Assembly: GCF_049319665.1 (NCBI RefSeq)
Contig: NZ_JBMOUD010000014.1
Span: 62,001 to 126,000 of the forward strand
Source: JBMOUD01 sp049319665
GTDB lineage: Bacteria; Pseudomonadota; Gammaproteobacteria; Enterobacterales; Enterobacteriaceae
Reading direction: 5' to 3'
Length of the DNA: 64,000 bases
Positions 43,141 to 50,589 of this stretch are shown here, in pieces. The position numbers were made by a program, and so were the translations under genes. The notes beneath the pieces are model-generated. The model saw only the letters and a list, made by a program, of their open reading frames with translations, searched no databases and was not told the DNA's origin. Within the stretch, counting starts at the first letter, position 1. Each line of letters starts with the position of its first letter.

Positions 43141-43572
43141 ATGGGTTTTATTTTTAAAATATTTCAAAGTGCTGAAATGACTAATCTTATAAAAAATATA
43201 AAATATTTTGATGGTTTTGAAGTACAAACGGCAGAGTTGAAAGTAATTACTGGGAAACCATGTGTTCTGAAAATAAAATTAAAAAATGGTGATAAAATTG
43301 AATCCGTAGGAGATGATTTTTTCGAATGTTTTAAGTCTTTAAGAAACAGTAATAAATCGATAATTTATTATTGTAAGGGAGCCAAGAAAAATGTACTCCC
43401 ATCAAGAATGACTAGACAAATGGCAATGGGTTTAACTGCTTATGAAACAGTTTTAGGCCAACAGGCGCGTAAAGAGGATTTAGTCGATATTTTTGATTTT
43501 GATGATGAAAATATTGTTTCGGATCCACAGGAGCAAGATGAATACCAAAAGGAATGGTTTGCATCTTTGTGA
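43141..43572 (+). CDS. Orphan immunity-like protein behind rhs tip 1
   Basis: A 143-residue cytosolic protein from ATG 43141. The open frame runs upstream to 43033 through the rhs remnant, but the protein-like start is MGFIFKIFQ. A triple GATATC-like repeat sits immediately before it. The sequence (LKIKLKNGDKIESVGDDFFECF; RKEDLVDIFDFDDENIVSDP; acidic end) suits an immunity protein to a nucleic-acid-acting toxin. The cognate toxin is gone. The function is inferred from context only. Confidence 0.6.
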   Translation: MGFIFKIFQSAEMTNLIKNIKYFDGFEVQTAELKVITGKPCVLKIKLKNGDKIESVGDDFFECFKSLRNSNKSIIYYCKGAKKNVLPSRMTRQMAMGLTAYETVLGQQARKEDLVDIFDFDDENIVSDPQEQDEYQKEWFASL

Positions 43573-43678
43573 TTTTTGCGAGGCTGATAACACATTCTGT
43601 GTAAACAGTCTCTATCCTCCCAGCTATTTTGTCACCCGCCACGAGAACTTTGCCAGCAAGTCCTTTTTATTAGCAAAA

Positions 43679-43811
43679 CCGCAGCCAGACCCTCAACGGA
43701 CAGCCGTAGGGCCATCGCGTTACGACTAGCTTTGTCTGGGAAAGGTTTCGCCTATTGCAGGAAAGGTAGCTACGCTCCGCTTGTATGTATCGATGGCAAC
43801 GAGAACCCGCA
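43679..43811 (+). pseudogene. Degraded rhs core fragment 2
   Basis: Similar to rhs positions about 41411-41583: CCGCAGCCAGAC, ACGGACAGCCG, TTTGTCTGGGAAAGGTT and CGAGAACCCG occur in the same order. About 40 bases of the core are deleted and the frame is broken. It leads into the decayed toxin at 43812. Confidence 0.8.
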
Positions 43812-44050
43812 GATGTGTTCACTATTACTGAACATACTCCTGATAGCGACTCTCAAGTATATGTTACAAGTGGAAGTTCAGGGGCTACCTCAACCGAAAT
43901 GCGTGCAAACTGAGTTTTACTACCAAATAATTCGGCAAGTTATGAAGGGAGTGTTTCCCGAAACTATAATGGTAGGCGGATAAAATTGGTGGGGAGTGGC
44001 AAATAGTCACTGCTGGTGGTAGATATTCTGGAGCGACAGAGTCGTTATGA
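43812..44050 (+). pseudogene. Decayed toxin C-terminal domain
   Basis: The frame from GATGTG at 43812 reads DVFTITEHTPDSDSQVYVTS and STEMRAN, then meets a TGA. A shifted frame continues PNNSASYEGSVSRNYNGRR, and a third gives WQIVTAGGRYSGATESL ending at TGA 44048-44050. This end overlaps the ATG of the next gene, the classical toxin-immunity junction. An in-frame stop and at least two frameshifts have killed the toxin while leaving the immunity gene intact. Confidence 0.6.
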
Positions 44051-44310
44051 ATCTAGAAAATATTAGCGATAAAATATGTAGTGTATTAATTACATCTGCT
44101 TATGTTGATGAAGCAAAAGAAATTAAAGGGTTAATGATTAATATATTAACATTAGAAAAACACAATCCTATTAGAGTGTCTGCATTAGAGAGTTTAATAT
44201 CTCGTTGTCATCCTAAATGGCTTGGGGATTATTATATTAATAATGTTAGTTATAAAGAATGGACTGATCTTATTACAAAGTTTAAAAATAAGCTTATTAA
44301 AGAAAGATAA
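44047..44310 (+). CDS. Orphan immunity-like protein behind the decayed toxin
   Basis: An 87-residue cytosolic protein, largely helical (ENISDKICSVLITSAYVDEA; SRCHPKWLGDYYINNVSYKE). The start overlaps the toxin remnant stop (ATGA). The intact ORF beside a dead toxin suggests that selection keeps the immunity function, for example against sister strains. No family recognised. Confidence 0.6.
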   Translation: MNLENISDKICSVLITSAYVDEAKEIKGLMINILTLEKHNPIRVSALESLISRCHPKWLGDYYINNVSYKEWTDLITKFKNKLIKER

Positions 44311-44317
44311 AATAAAA

Positions 44318-44353
44318 CCGGATGTAATTTCCCTGATCCTTCCGGCTATTTTA
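44318..44353 (+). terminator. Terminator after orphan immunity gene
   Basis: CCGGA (44318-44322) pairs with TCCGG (44341-44345) and is followed by CTATTTTATT. Layout and trailing sequence resemble the terminator at 42740. Confidence 0.55.
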
Positions 44354-44446
44354 TTATCTGTGACCTATCAATATCCACTAAGTCCAGTCCGGCTGGAAAC
44401 GGCACCAGCCAGTTCGCTCTATCAGCAGAATCAGTAGTCAGTACGT

Positions 44447-44632
44447 CTGACCGATGCAGAAGGAAAAAGCAGCGCCTGGGGGCAAACTGCAACGATAATC
44501 CTGATTGCAGGGCCAATACCTCGACCGCGAAACCGGCCTGCACTCTACTCTGTTCCGTTACTACGACCCGGATTGCGGGCTCTTTACCCAGCCAGACCCG
44601 ATAGGATTGTTGGGGGGGTTACCAATCTTATG
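44447..44632 (+). pseudogene. Displaced rhs core tip, fragment 3
   Basis: Matches rhs positions about 41628-41862: CTGACCGATGCAGAAGG, a gap, then ACCTCGACCGCGAAACCGG through to the DPIGL region and a run of G residues. Internal deletions break the frame. After the G-run the homology ends, so any toxin once attached is lost or replaced by the following sequence. Confidence 0.85.
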
Positions 44633-44665
44633 TAGAAAGAAATTTTGCTCACTATAGAATTGTAA

Positions 44666-44680
44666 TGATAATTATTATCA
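44666..44680. promoter_or_regulatory. Perfect Fur box match
   Basis: TGATAATTATTATCA is an exact match to the 7-1-7 Fur operator model (TGATAAT-N-ATTATCA). It lies five bases upstream of a -35 box at 44685. Fur with iron would be expected to repress the promoter. Confidence 0.6.
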
Positions 44681-44684
44681 TTTA

Positions 44685-44713
44685 TTGACAAGGGGAAGAT
44701 AGATAGATATACA
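44685..44713 (+). promoter_or_regulatory. Strong sigma-70 promoter next to the Fur box
   Basis: TTGACA (44685-44690), a 17-base spacer and TATACA (44708-44713). Transcription would start near 44720 and give a leader of about 140 bases to the ORF at 44862. The inverted repeat GGGGAAGA (44692-44699) / TCTTCCCC (44736-44743) spans the start point. Confidence 0.6.
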
Positions 44714-44861
44714 TAAAATACTGTGTTTATATGGGTCTTCCCCGATCATGGTGGCTCAATCGACAGCTTTACATTGTTCACTTTTTTATTGTTTTACCGA
44801 ATTAGGAACTTGGGTTTCTATTTAAGTGTCATATGTATTTATGATGAAAGGAATAACGCTT

Positions 44862-45212
44862 ATGCTGTGCTTAAAAAAATATGCATGCCCCGTATTTATC
44901 TTATTACTTCATAGTGTTGCAGTATCGGCTTCAACAGACATGTTTTATGGGAGTAATAAGAAAGATCATCCATTGCTATCAGAGTCTAAACAAAAACCAA
45001 CATTATCTTGGGAGAAAGGTGAGTCTCAACCCTATAAAAATCCACATTGCCTCACTCCTAGCGATCAGGGGTGCAGCAATATGTGGAGAGACGAAAAAAG
45101 AGCGGAAATTAACGAGCGTATGCTACGACATTACCAGCACAGGCAAATACCGAGCGAATACAACATTAACGACAAAAAATACTCTATAACTCTCTGGGGG
45201 GATGGGGATTGA
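44862..45212 (+). CDS. Small exported protein, possibly iron-regulated
   Basis: A 116-residue protein with a signal peptide (about 1-23, ending VAVSAST). The start at 44862 has AAAGG ten bases upstream; ATG 44841 has none. The mature part is hydrophilic, with CLTPSDQGCS and a helical RDEKRAEINERMLRHYQHRQ. I recognise no family. The last residues (SITLWGDGD) may be encoded by the end of the adjoining insertion sequence, so the natural C-terminus may be lost. Fur control is inferred from the upstream operator match. Confidence 0.55.
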   Translation: MLCLKKYACPVFILLLHSVAVSASTDMFYGSNKKDHPLLSESKQKPTLSWEKGESQPYKNPHCLTPSDQGCSNMWRDEKRAEINERMLRHYQHRQIPSEYNINDKKYSITLWGDGD

Positions 45213-46433
45213 TCAAAAATCCACATTCAGCTTCCCGTAATGGAACATCACACCCATTTTGAAGCGCTCCCTGTTCCGGTATCCCCTGGACTTTATTCTC
45301 AGCAACCTGATTTTACTGTTCAGTGCCTCCGCATTACCGTTTGATACACCGTGACGCATGGCGTTCAGAATACCGTATAGTCTTTTCCCTATCGTTTTAG
45401 CCGCATTCTTCATCATGGGGACATCACTGTTAGCCGCCAGCGCCAGCCATCTCTGCCAGTCATTCCGTCTTGCCTCGCTCCATGGCCTGTTCCAGATATC
45501 CTTTGCCAGCTCTTTCAGAGCCCAGCACTGACTCGTCAGCTTCATCTGCGCACGCAGCCATGCCAGCTTTTCCTGCCTGGATTCGGTCATCCACTTATCG
45601 CTGTACTGCCACAAGAAGCGGGTTCCCTTTGCCTGACGGCGACTTTCAACAGGGAGGTGCGGATGTTCATTCTGACGGGTTTTATCCACTACTTCACCCA
45701 GTTGCCTTGCCACATGGAAGCGGTCGAAGGCGATTTTCTCAACCGCACTGGGTAAGTGGATACGCGCTGCCCTTATATAGCCTGCGTTCATGTCCATCGA
45801 AAGTGTTTTGATGGTCAATAACTGGCTGTCAGTGAGTGTGCGAAGATAACTGGCAAGGCTTTCTGTACCTCGATCATCAGTTAAGGCCAGCGCACGTCCA
45901 TCGCGATCGGAGATCACCGTTACATAGCGATGTCCTTTTTTAAAAGCAACCTCATCCACATTCATATGACGGGAGGATAATGGCTTTTTTATCCTGGCCA
46001 GTCCTCGCTTAACTGCCCGGGTCATAATACCATCAACCGCATTCCAGCTGAGCTTAAGTTGTTTCCTGACGGCGTCAACAGTGCTGATTTTCAGCCATGA
46101 GAGAACGAACGATTCGAACAGGAGTGTATACCGGCTTCCAGATCCCGCCCACGGAACAGGGAGGGTCTGGCATCCATGCTCAGGGCACATAATGCGGGGA
46201 ACATCAGCTTCGACTAATGTCATGAACTGGCAGGTATCAAGGTGGCGCCATTTACGGTGCCGGTGATCGTGGACAGGGCGGGATTTACCACAGGTCGGGC
46301 AGGATAATGATGCGTTTTCAGCGACGCCGACGATGACGGTAACAGAACCGGCCTTATCATCAAGGGAAAGGGATTTAACCTGCCACGGTGCGGTAAGATT
46401 AAGGATGTGGGCGTAAAGGGATTTTTCGTCCAT
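45213..46433 (-). mobile_element. tnp: ISL3-family transposase
   Basis: A 406-residue ISL3-type transposase, intact. It has an N-terminal zinc-binding region (SCPTCGKSRPVHDHRHRKWRHLD and CPEHGC), a helix-turn-helix, and a DDE domain: MNVDEVAFKKGHRYVTVISD with the first Asp, LSMDMNAGYIRA with the second, and NGNAEALNSKIRLLRIKSRGYRN with the Glu. The stop codon abuts the stop of the gene on the other strand. Weakly similar end sequences near 45200 (GATGGGGATTGATC) and 46520 (on the minus strand GATAGGGTTCAACA) may be the terminal repeats; no target duplication was seen. Confidence 0.9.
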
Positions 46434-46655
46434 GGCAGGCTCCGCAGAAAATCGAGACCTCCACTGGAATGCCCTTTGCTGAGGCCGGAAAATATCCTAT
46501 GTCAACAGTTTTGTTGAACCCTATCGGGAGGAAAAACAGATTAATAAAGTAACAGCCTAAAATATAAATATTTATAAGGCTACTTTTTTGAGACTTAAAA
46601 GCAGTTCCAGACATAATTTTGATTCGAGCTTCGTTATGACCAATGGGGGTATACC

Positions 46656-47105
46656 TTGCAAATTAAACTAATGGATGAAACCTCTTTGAACGCGTGGCTT
46701 GGGCTTCGAAGTCAGCTATGGCCAGACCATAGCTGTGAAGAGCATATTCGAGAAGGCCAGAATATTTTATCCTGTCCCGATAAATATTTTTCATTCGTGG
46801 CAATAAATAACCAGAATCGGACAGTTGCGTTTGCCGATGCCACTGTTCGCCATGATTATGTGAACGGTTGTGAAAGCAGCCCGGTGGCATATCTTGAAGG
46901 GATTTTTGTTATTCCTGAACAGAGAGGTAGGGGCATTGCCAAACGGCTGGTTGCAGCCGTACAGGATTGGGGAGTGACAAAAGGTTGCACCGAGATGGCC
47001 AGCGATGCGCCATTAGATAATCATATATCTCATCAAATGCATCAGGCTTTAGGCTTTGAAGAAACCGAACGCGTGGTATTTTTCAGAAAAAGAATAGCCG
47101 GTTAA
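46656..47105 (+). CDS. aac(6')-I: Aminoglycoside 6'-N-acetyltransferase, AAC(6')-I family
   Basis: A 149-residue GNAT enzyme that transfers acetyl from acetyl-CoA to the 6'-amino group of aminoglycosides. It aligns along its length with the chromosomal AAC(6')-Iaa/Iy type of Salmonella: RSQLWPDH, FADATVRHDYVNGCESSPVAYLEGIFV, QRGRGIAKRLVAAVQDWG (acetyl-CoA loop), KGCTEMASDA and QALGFEETERVVFFRKR. The TTG start fits the family start and has GGGGG upstream; ATG 46671 would lose five residues. It sits just outside the ISL3 element, which could carry a promoter. Whether it confers resistance depends on expression. Confidence 0.87.
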   Translation: MQIKLMDETSLNAWLGLRSQLWPDHSCEEHIREGQNILSCPDKYFSFVAINNQNRTVAFADATVRHDYVNGCESSPVAYLEGIFVIPEQRGRGIAKRLVAAVQDWGVTKGCTEMASDAPLDNHISHQMHQALGFEETERVVFFRKRIAG

Positions 47106-47382
47106 GAGCCTTCACCCGAAGTTAGCGTTTTATTGTACAAAAAATAAGATACCCTTTTCAGCCAGCGTCCCTGATTTTTTGTGTGTCGCTGTGCTCAAAT
47201 AATTGGCCTGCCGTTAAAATTCTCCTCTGAGTTAGTGGATGCGCGTCTTTCGTATAGGGCTACCGACCTTTATCGTAGGAAAATCTCCGTTTCCCAAGCT
47301 GACGCCTTAACCACCACAACAGGGGAAGACCCGTTTATATACAGTAATTATTTATCTATTCTAATGTTAAGGAGATCGATAT

Positions 47383-48546
47383 ATGAGCATTGCATACTAC
47401 AGAGATGGCGTACCATTCAACTCTCGTGGAGAGCCAGTTATTGTGATTACAAGTGGTAAAACTGTAACTAATGCGAGTCTGGGGGACGGCATAACTAGTG
47501 GCTTTGGAACGGGGTTGGCCCATTCGCCAAATTCAATTTCGCAAACGATTCGCCCTGAGGATTTTGCAAAAAATGTTGCACAGATTCATGTTCAAGAACT
47601 TGGTTATGGGATGAATGAAAATAATCAGAGGCAGGTTGAACTCGATAGTATTTTGAGCACAGCACAAGAAAAGTCTAGTCAAACAGGAACTGCATATTTC
47701 ACTTTAATAAATCCAACGCCTGAGCAAAGAGCACAAGCCTTAGTGAATTACCAAAATTCAATTGTCGCAGAACTGCAGGCTAAAATTGCTTCAGAAGAAA
47801 ATGCAGCAGAATATATTGAATTAGACATCATACTCAATAATGGTCGTATTTGGTGGCCGAGAAGCCAAGCTGATGCAAGCCAAGCACAGCAGTATGTGAA
47901 TATAAGGGGGGAAGATAAGGAAAAAGTAAATCAGTTGGTAACTAATGACAGGCAAAATCTTTTAATAATTCAATCGAGTATGACATCTGTTCAAACAGAA
48001 ATTGATAAAATTCTAGCAGCTACGAAATTTACAACTGACTTTTATAAAGTAGTAGCAGCTCAATTTAGCGATAACGCAGCTAAAATAGCTAAAGAGTTTG
48101 CAAATGCAGCACAAGGCAAGAAATTACGTAATGTTGATCAAGCATTAGCCGCTTTTAACAAATATCAAAGTGTTCTTAACAAGAAGTTTGGTGTTCAAGA
48201 TCGGCAAGCTATAGTGAATGCATTAGCAGCGCTAGATTATCAAAATTTATCCCAAAATTTAGTGAGGTATAGCAAGGCACTAAGTCTCGTAGGGTATGGC
48301 TTGGACGGGGTTAGTTTAGTGCAAGTACTTATTTCCTCTGTAAATAGTGGTGACTATAAACCATTCTTTGTTAAAGTAGAATCCATGGCTGCAGGGGCTT
48401 TGGCTACTGAATTAGTAGCATGGGCATTCGCAGTAATCACTGGTTCCGCACTTGGAATTCTAGGCTTTGGGTTGTTACTGGCCGTTATTGGTGCTTTGAT
48501 TGATGATGATTTAATTGGAAAGGTAAACGACACCTTATTTAAATGA
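47383..48546 (+). CDS. Colicin E1-like pore-forming bacteriocin
   Basis: A 387-residue channel colicin. The N-terminus (AYYRDGVPFNSRGEPVIVI) matches the colicin E1/10 translocation start. A helical receptor-binding region follows (about 75-225). The pore domain (about 226-387) has FSDNAAKIAKEFANAAQGKK, NVDQALAAFNKYQSVLNKKFG, then the hydrophobic hairpin ALATELVAWAFAVI / LGILGFGLLLAVIGALIDDD (about 343-378). It is shorter than colicin E1 (522), mainly in the middle. A strong AAGGAG ribosome site precedes the start. The target is the inner membrane of related bacteria, entered through Tol or Ton systems. No lysis gene follows. Confidence 0.9.
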   Translation: MSIAYYRDGVPFNSRGEPVIVITSGKTVTNASLGDGITSGFGTGLAHSPNSISQTIRPEDFAKNVAQIHVQELGYGMNENNQRQVELDSILSTAQEKSSQTGTAYFTLINPTPEQRAQALVNYQNSIVAELQAKIASEENAAEYIELDIILNNGRIWWPRSQADASQAQQYVNIRGEDKEKVNQLVTNDRQNLLIIQSSMTSVQTEIDKILAATKFTTDFYKVVAAQFSDNAAKIAKEFANAAQGKKLRNVDQALAAFNKYQSVLNKKFGVQDRQAIVNALAALDYQNLSQNLVRYSKALSLVGYGLDGVSLVQVLISSVNSGDYKPFFVKVESMAAGALATELVAWAFAVITGSALGILGFGLLLAVIGALIDDDLIGKVNDTLFK

Positions 48547-48563
48547 TGTCGTTATAATTAATT

Positions 48564-48857
48564 TTATCTGCGTTTAAATTTTGTTATAAAATATAGCAAG
48601 CTTAGTGGAATTGCGAAAATGAGAGCAACTAAACCTACCCACCATCCCCAATGGGTAGGTTTGATCATTTTAGAATTAATGTGCTCAATAATTGCTACGG
48701 CAAAAGGGAAAGAAACAGAGGAAGCAAAACCAAAAATTAAAATATAGGGATAAAACTCCTGATCTTCAGGACGCTCTTTAAGTAATAAAAGCAAGATGAT
48801 GATTGCATAGAAAACCAGGCTGTATAACAAGTGCTTGATATAGTAATTTTTTTTCAT
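48564..48857 (-). CDS. Colicin immunity protein, E1 type
   Basis: A 97-residue membrane protein with three hydrophobic helices (about 10-26, 36-56, 72-90). It resembles the colicin E1/10 immunity family: KNYYIKHLLYSLVFYAIIILL at the start, IIEHINSKMIK, FAIPLSLLYF near the end. It is convergent with the colicin gene, the standard layout for pore-forming colicins. AAGGAAG precedes its start. It would bind the channel domain within the inner membrane. The following 48858-49160 contain no gene that I can support. Confidence 0.85.
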   Translation of the reverse strand: MKKNYYIKHLLYSLVFYAIIILLLLLKERPEDQEFYPYILIFGFASSVSFPFAVAIIEHINSKMIKPTHWGWWVGLVALIFAIPLSLLYFITKFKRR

Positions 48858-49094
48858 TTTTTCTTCCTTAGTTTTCTATAAGTAAAGAAACTATATCATA
48901 ATGGTTTTGTAAGAATCTTTAACTTTATATCAACATAATAATCATGGTGTATTAATTGTCTCAACTTTACTTAATCTCACCATATTATATCGAGATTACA
49001 ATTTACATTGTGTCATTAAGATTTTTTCGTAAGATGTGCAACGTGGCACGGAAAAATGCAATGCCAAGTGTTTGGTAGCATGACCCTACCTGAT

Positions 49095-49148
49095 CTTACC
49101 CAGCAATAGTGGACACGCGACTAAGTCAATAAACTCTCTGACAGATAT
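49095..49148. mobile_element. IS3-family terminal remnant
   Basis: The stretch ACCCAGCAATAGTGGACACG followed by CGACTAAGTCAATAAACTCT looks like the outer end of an IS3-family element of enterobacteria, recalled from family ends and not checked. No transposase is attached. Confidence 0.35.
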
Positions 49149-49164
49149 AACACTGCGGATATAA

Positions 49165-49353
49165 GCAAGTTTGTTCGGTTTTGAGGTTACGCAAATCGTG
49201 GATGGTGTAAAAGTTGACTAGACTGGCGAAGTGCAGCAAGTTTTGTTGCGAAATCCCGAGCCTCCCGCTTTGTTACGGACATAGGCCGCTGGCAGAACAG
49301 GTGACAAAAGAGCATCTGAGACATTAAAAGAGAAGGATAATATTGCTTAACGT
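49165..49353 (+). pseudogene. tnpA: Decayed 3' end of a Tn3-family transposase tnpA
   Basis: Read in pieces, the + strand gives SLPLCYGH and LAEQVTKEHLR, which match the Tn3 TnpA C-terminus (LSPLCHGH...LAELVTKGHLRPLKE). About nine codons between them are deleted. A one-base loss then breaks LRPLKEKDNIA. Read in the restored frame, the stop codon (GCT TAA) would fall inside the terminal repeat, as in Tn3. Only the extreme end survives. Confidence 0.65.
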
Positions 49354-49383
49354 AAGTTTTCGTTCCATTGAGCGTCAGACCCC
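49346..49383 (-). mobile_element. Tn3-family 38-bp terminal inverted repeat
   Basis: On the minus strand the 38 bases begin GGGGTCTGACGCTCAATGGA and match the Tn3 terminal repeat at 36 of 38 positions. The outer G-end faces right (49383), so the transposon body lay to the left, agreeing with the tnpA remnant. I found no second copy in the window. Confidence 0.88.
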
Positions 49384-49384
49384 C

Positions 49385-49534
49385 GATCAGCAACAAAAAG
49401 AACTGCGTCGGATGCATGAAACCAGGCCGTACTCAATTGGCGACCTGGCTGAGCTATTTTCAGTTTTACGACCAACAGTTTATAGAACACTTGCTAGAAG
49501 AAATAGGAATCCGCCCTCTGTAATGTTTACATAA
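49385..49534 (+). pseudogene. Serine recombinase C-terminal fragment
   Basis: About 48 codons encode the helix-turn-helix tail of a resolvase/invertase: QQQKELRRMHETRPYSIGDL then AELFSVLRPTVYRTLARR. The catalytic domain is missing. The fragment starts just outside the Tn3 repeat, so the transposon or a deletion probably removed the 5' part. Confidence 0.7.
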
Positions 49535-49610
49535 ATATGGTTATTTTAAATGTAAGATGAAAATAAAAGACAATTAATGAACAAGTTAAGCTAAAAGGTA
49601 AGGCGATATA

Positions 49611-50321
49611 ATGTCTACAGAATTCAACAATCGGTTTAGGAACGCTACTCAAGATATCGTTCGTCGATACTTCTTGACCGCTGTCCGCTATCCAGGACAG
49701 CGTAATGGTTTAACGACTTTTGACCTCAACAGTCACTCTGTCGATAATAATAATGTGGTTACGCTGGATGTCGCCGCCGTTGGTAAGTCTTATCCTCTGA
49801 TGGGGTTCTGGGTACCGCAGGGTGGGTCTTGTGTGATACCCGCGAACCCAGGATCAGGGTGCTTTGTATTTACTCCTGATTTCAGCGGTTGCTCAATCTT
49901 GGTCGATCAAATTGACGCTAATCAGTATAGGGTATACCACGTACAGGGCGGTTCTAATTACCTCCAGAAAGAATATCGCGGTGCTGACAATAGGCATGGG
50001 CTAGGGCTCGCCGCTTCGATGATCTTCGACGATTACGGCGATGCAGCAAGACCCCGCGGTTTTGCATTTCTGAAATACGAAAATGGCCGGTGGTGGATCT
50101 ACTACCAGCGCCATAATGGTGTAGGCTTGAACTATAGTTATAGTGATGGACGTTTTCGCGCCATAGGCCCTCAAACTGTACGTGGTGGAGGCCGTATACC
50201 CGTTGCAGATCTCAGATCCGAGGTTCCTCGTATTAATGGACGTCACAGTGGTCAACATTTACCTGTTACCCGGAATATCCGTGCGGCGCAACGGATGCTT
50301 CCCAATGACGAAATTTGGTAA
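49611..50321 (+). CDS. Putative CNF-like glutamine deamidase toxin
   Basis: A 236-residue protein without a signal peptide. The segment FSGCSILVDQIDANQYRVYH places a Cys (94) in an SGC motif and a His (110) 16 residues later. In the cytotoxic necrotizing factor (CNF) Rho-activating domain the catalytic Cys lies in an SGC motif with the His 15 residues on in a similar YH context. The preceding region (VVTLDVAAVGKSYPLMGFWVP) and a following QKEYRGADN also suit that fold. Its small size equals a bare catalytic domain, such as the tips of Tc or Rhs toxins. How it would be delivered is not evident. A weak AAGGTAAGG precedes the start. Confidence 0.5.
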   Translation: MSTEFNNRFRNATQDIVRRYFLTAVRYPGQRNGLTTFDLNSHSVDNNNVVTLDVAAVGKSYPLMGFWVPQGGSCVIPANPGSGCFVFTPDFSGCSILVDQIDANQYRVYHVQGGSNYLQKEYRGADNRHGLGLAASMIFDDYGDAARPRGFAFLKYENGRWWIYYQRHNGVGLNYSYSDGRFRAIGPQTVRGGGRIPVADLRSEVPRINGRHSGQHLPVTRNIRAAQRMLPNDEIW

Positions 50322-50471
50322 TATTTCCAATATTTTTGCTTTGCAAAATGGATGAAGCGACAGGCTCATGGTATTGCTGATGATGAGGTGAAATCGGTAT
50401 TTAAAACATGAGCTTAGGTTGGGAACGTCGCCATGTTGGCATCCTCCGATAAGTGATGTTTTAAACCACCA

Positions 50472-50522
50472 CCGGAGAGGCTAATCGCCAGGTGGCGGAC
50501 TGAACAGGGTTAGCCTTACCGG
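50472..50522. repeat. Nested inverted repeat in intergenic region
   Basis: CCGGAGAGGCTAA (50472-50484) pairs with TTAGCCTTACCGG (50510-50522) with two mismatches, and CGCC/GGCG (50486-50497) forms an inner hairpin. Positions 50322-50822 hold no coding sequence that I can support; this and the next palindrome are its only structure. Confidence 0.5.
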
Positions 50523-50589
50523 CCTTATCGGACACCGGCGCATCTTGCGATGCCCCCGCCCAGCCCAACATTGAGGTGTAGCCGAACGC

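Noticed and set aside
43732..43983. 83-residue ORF across the rhs fragment and toxin remnant
   Set aside because: It reads rhs-derived DNA in a frame different from the rhs protein; the decayed toxin frames explain the sequence better.
45195..46530. Exact ends and target duplication of the ISL3 element
   Set aside because: The candidate terminal sequences share only a short GATRGGG core and the flanks show no matching 8-base duplication, so ends are not annotated.
47315..47340. LexA (SOS) box before the colicin gene
   Set aside because: Only the half-site ACAGTA is present; the partner CTGT at the required 8-base spacing is missing (CCGT with 6 bases).
47181..47459. 92-residue ORF overlapping the colicin start
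   Set aside because: No ribosome site and out of frame with the colicin gene, whose start has a strong AAGGAG.
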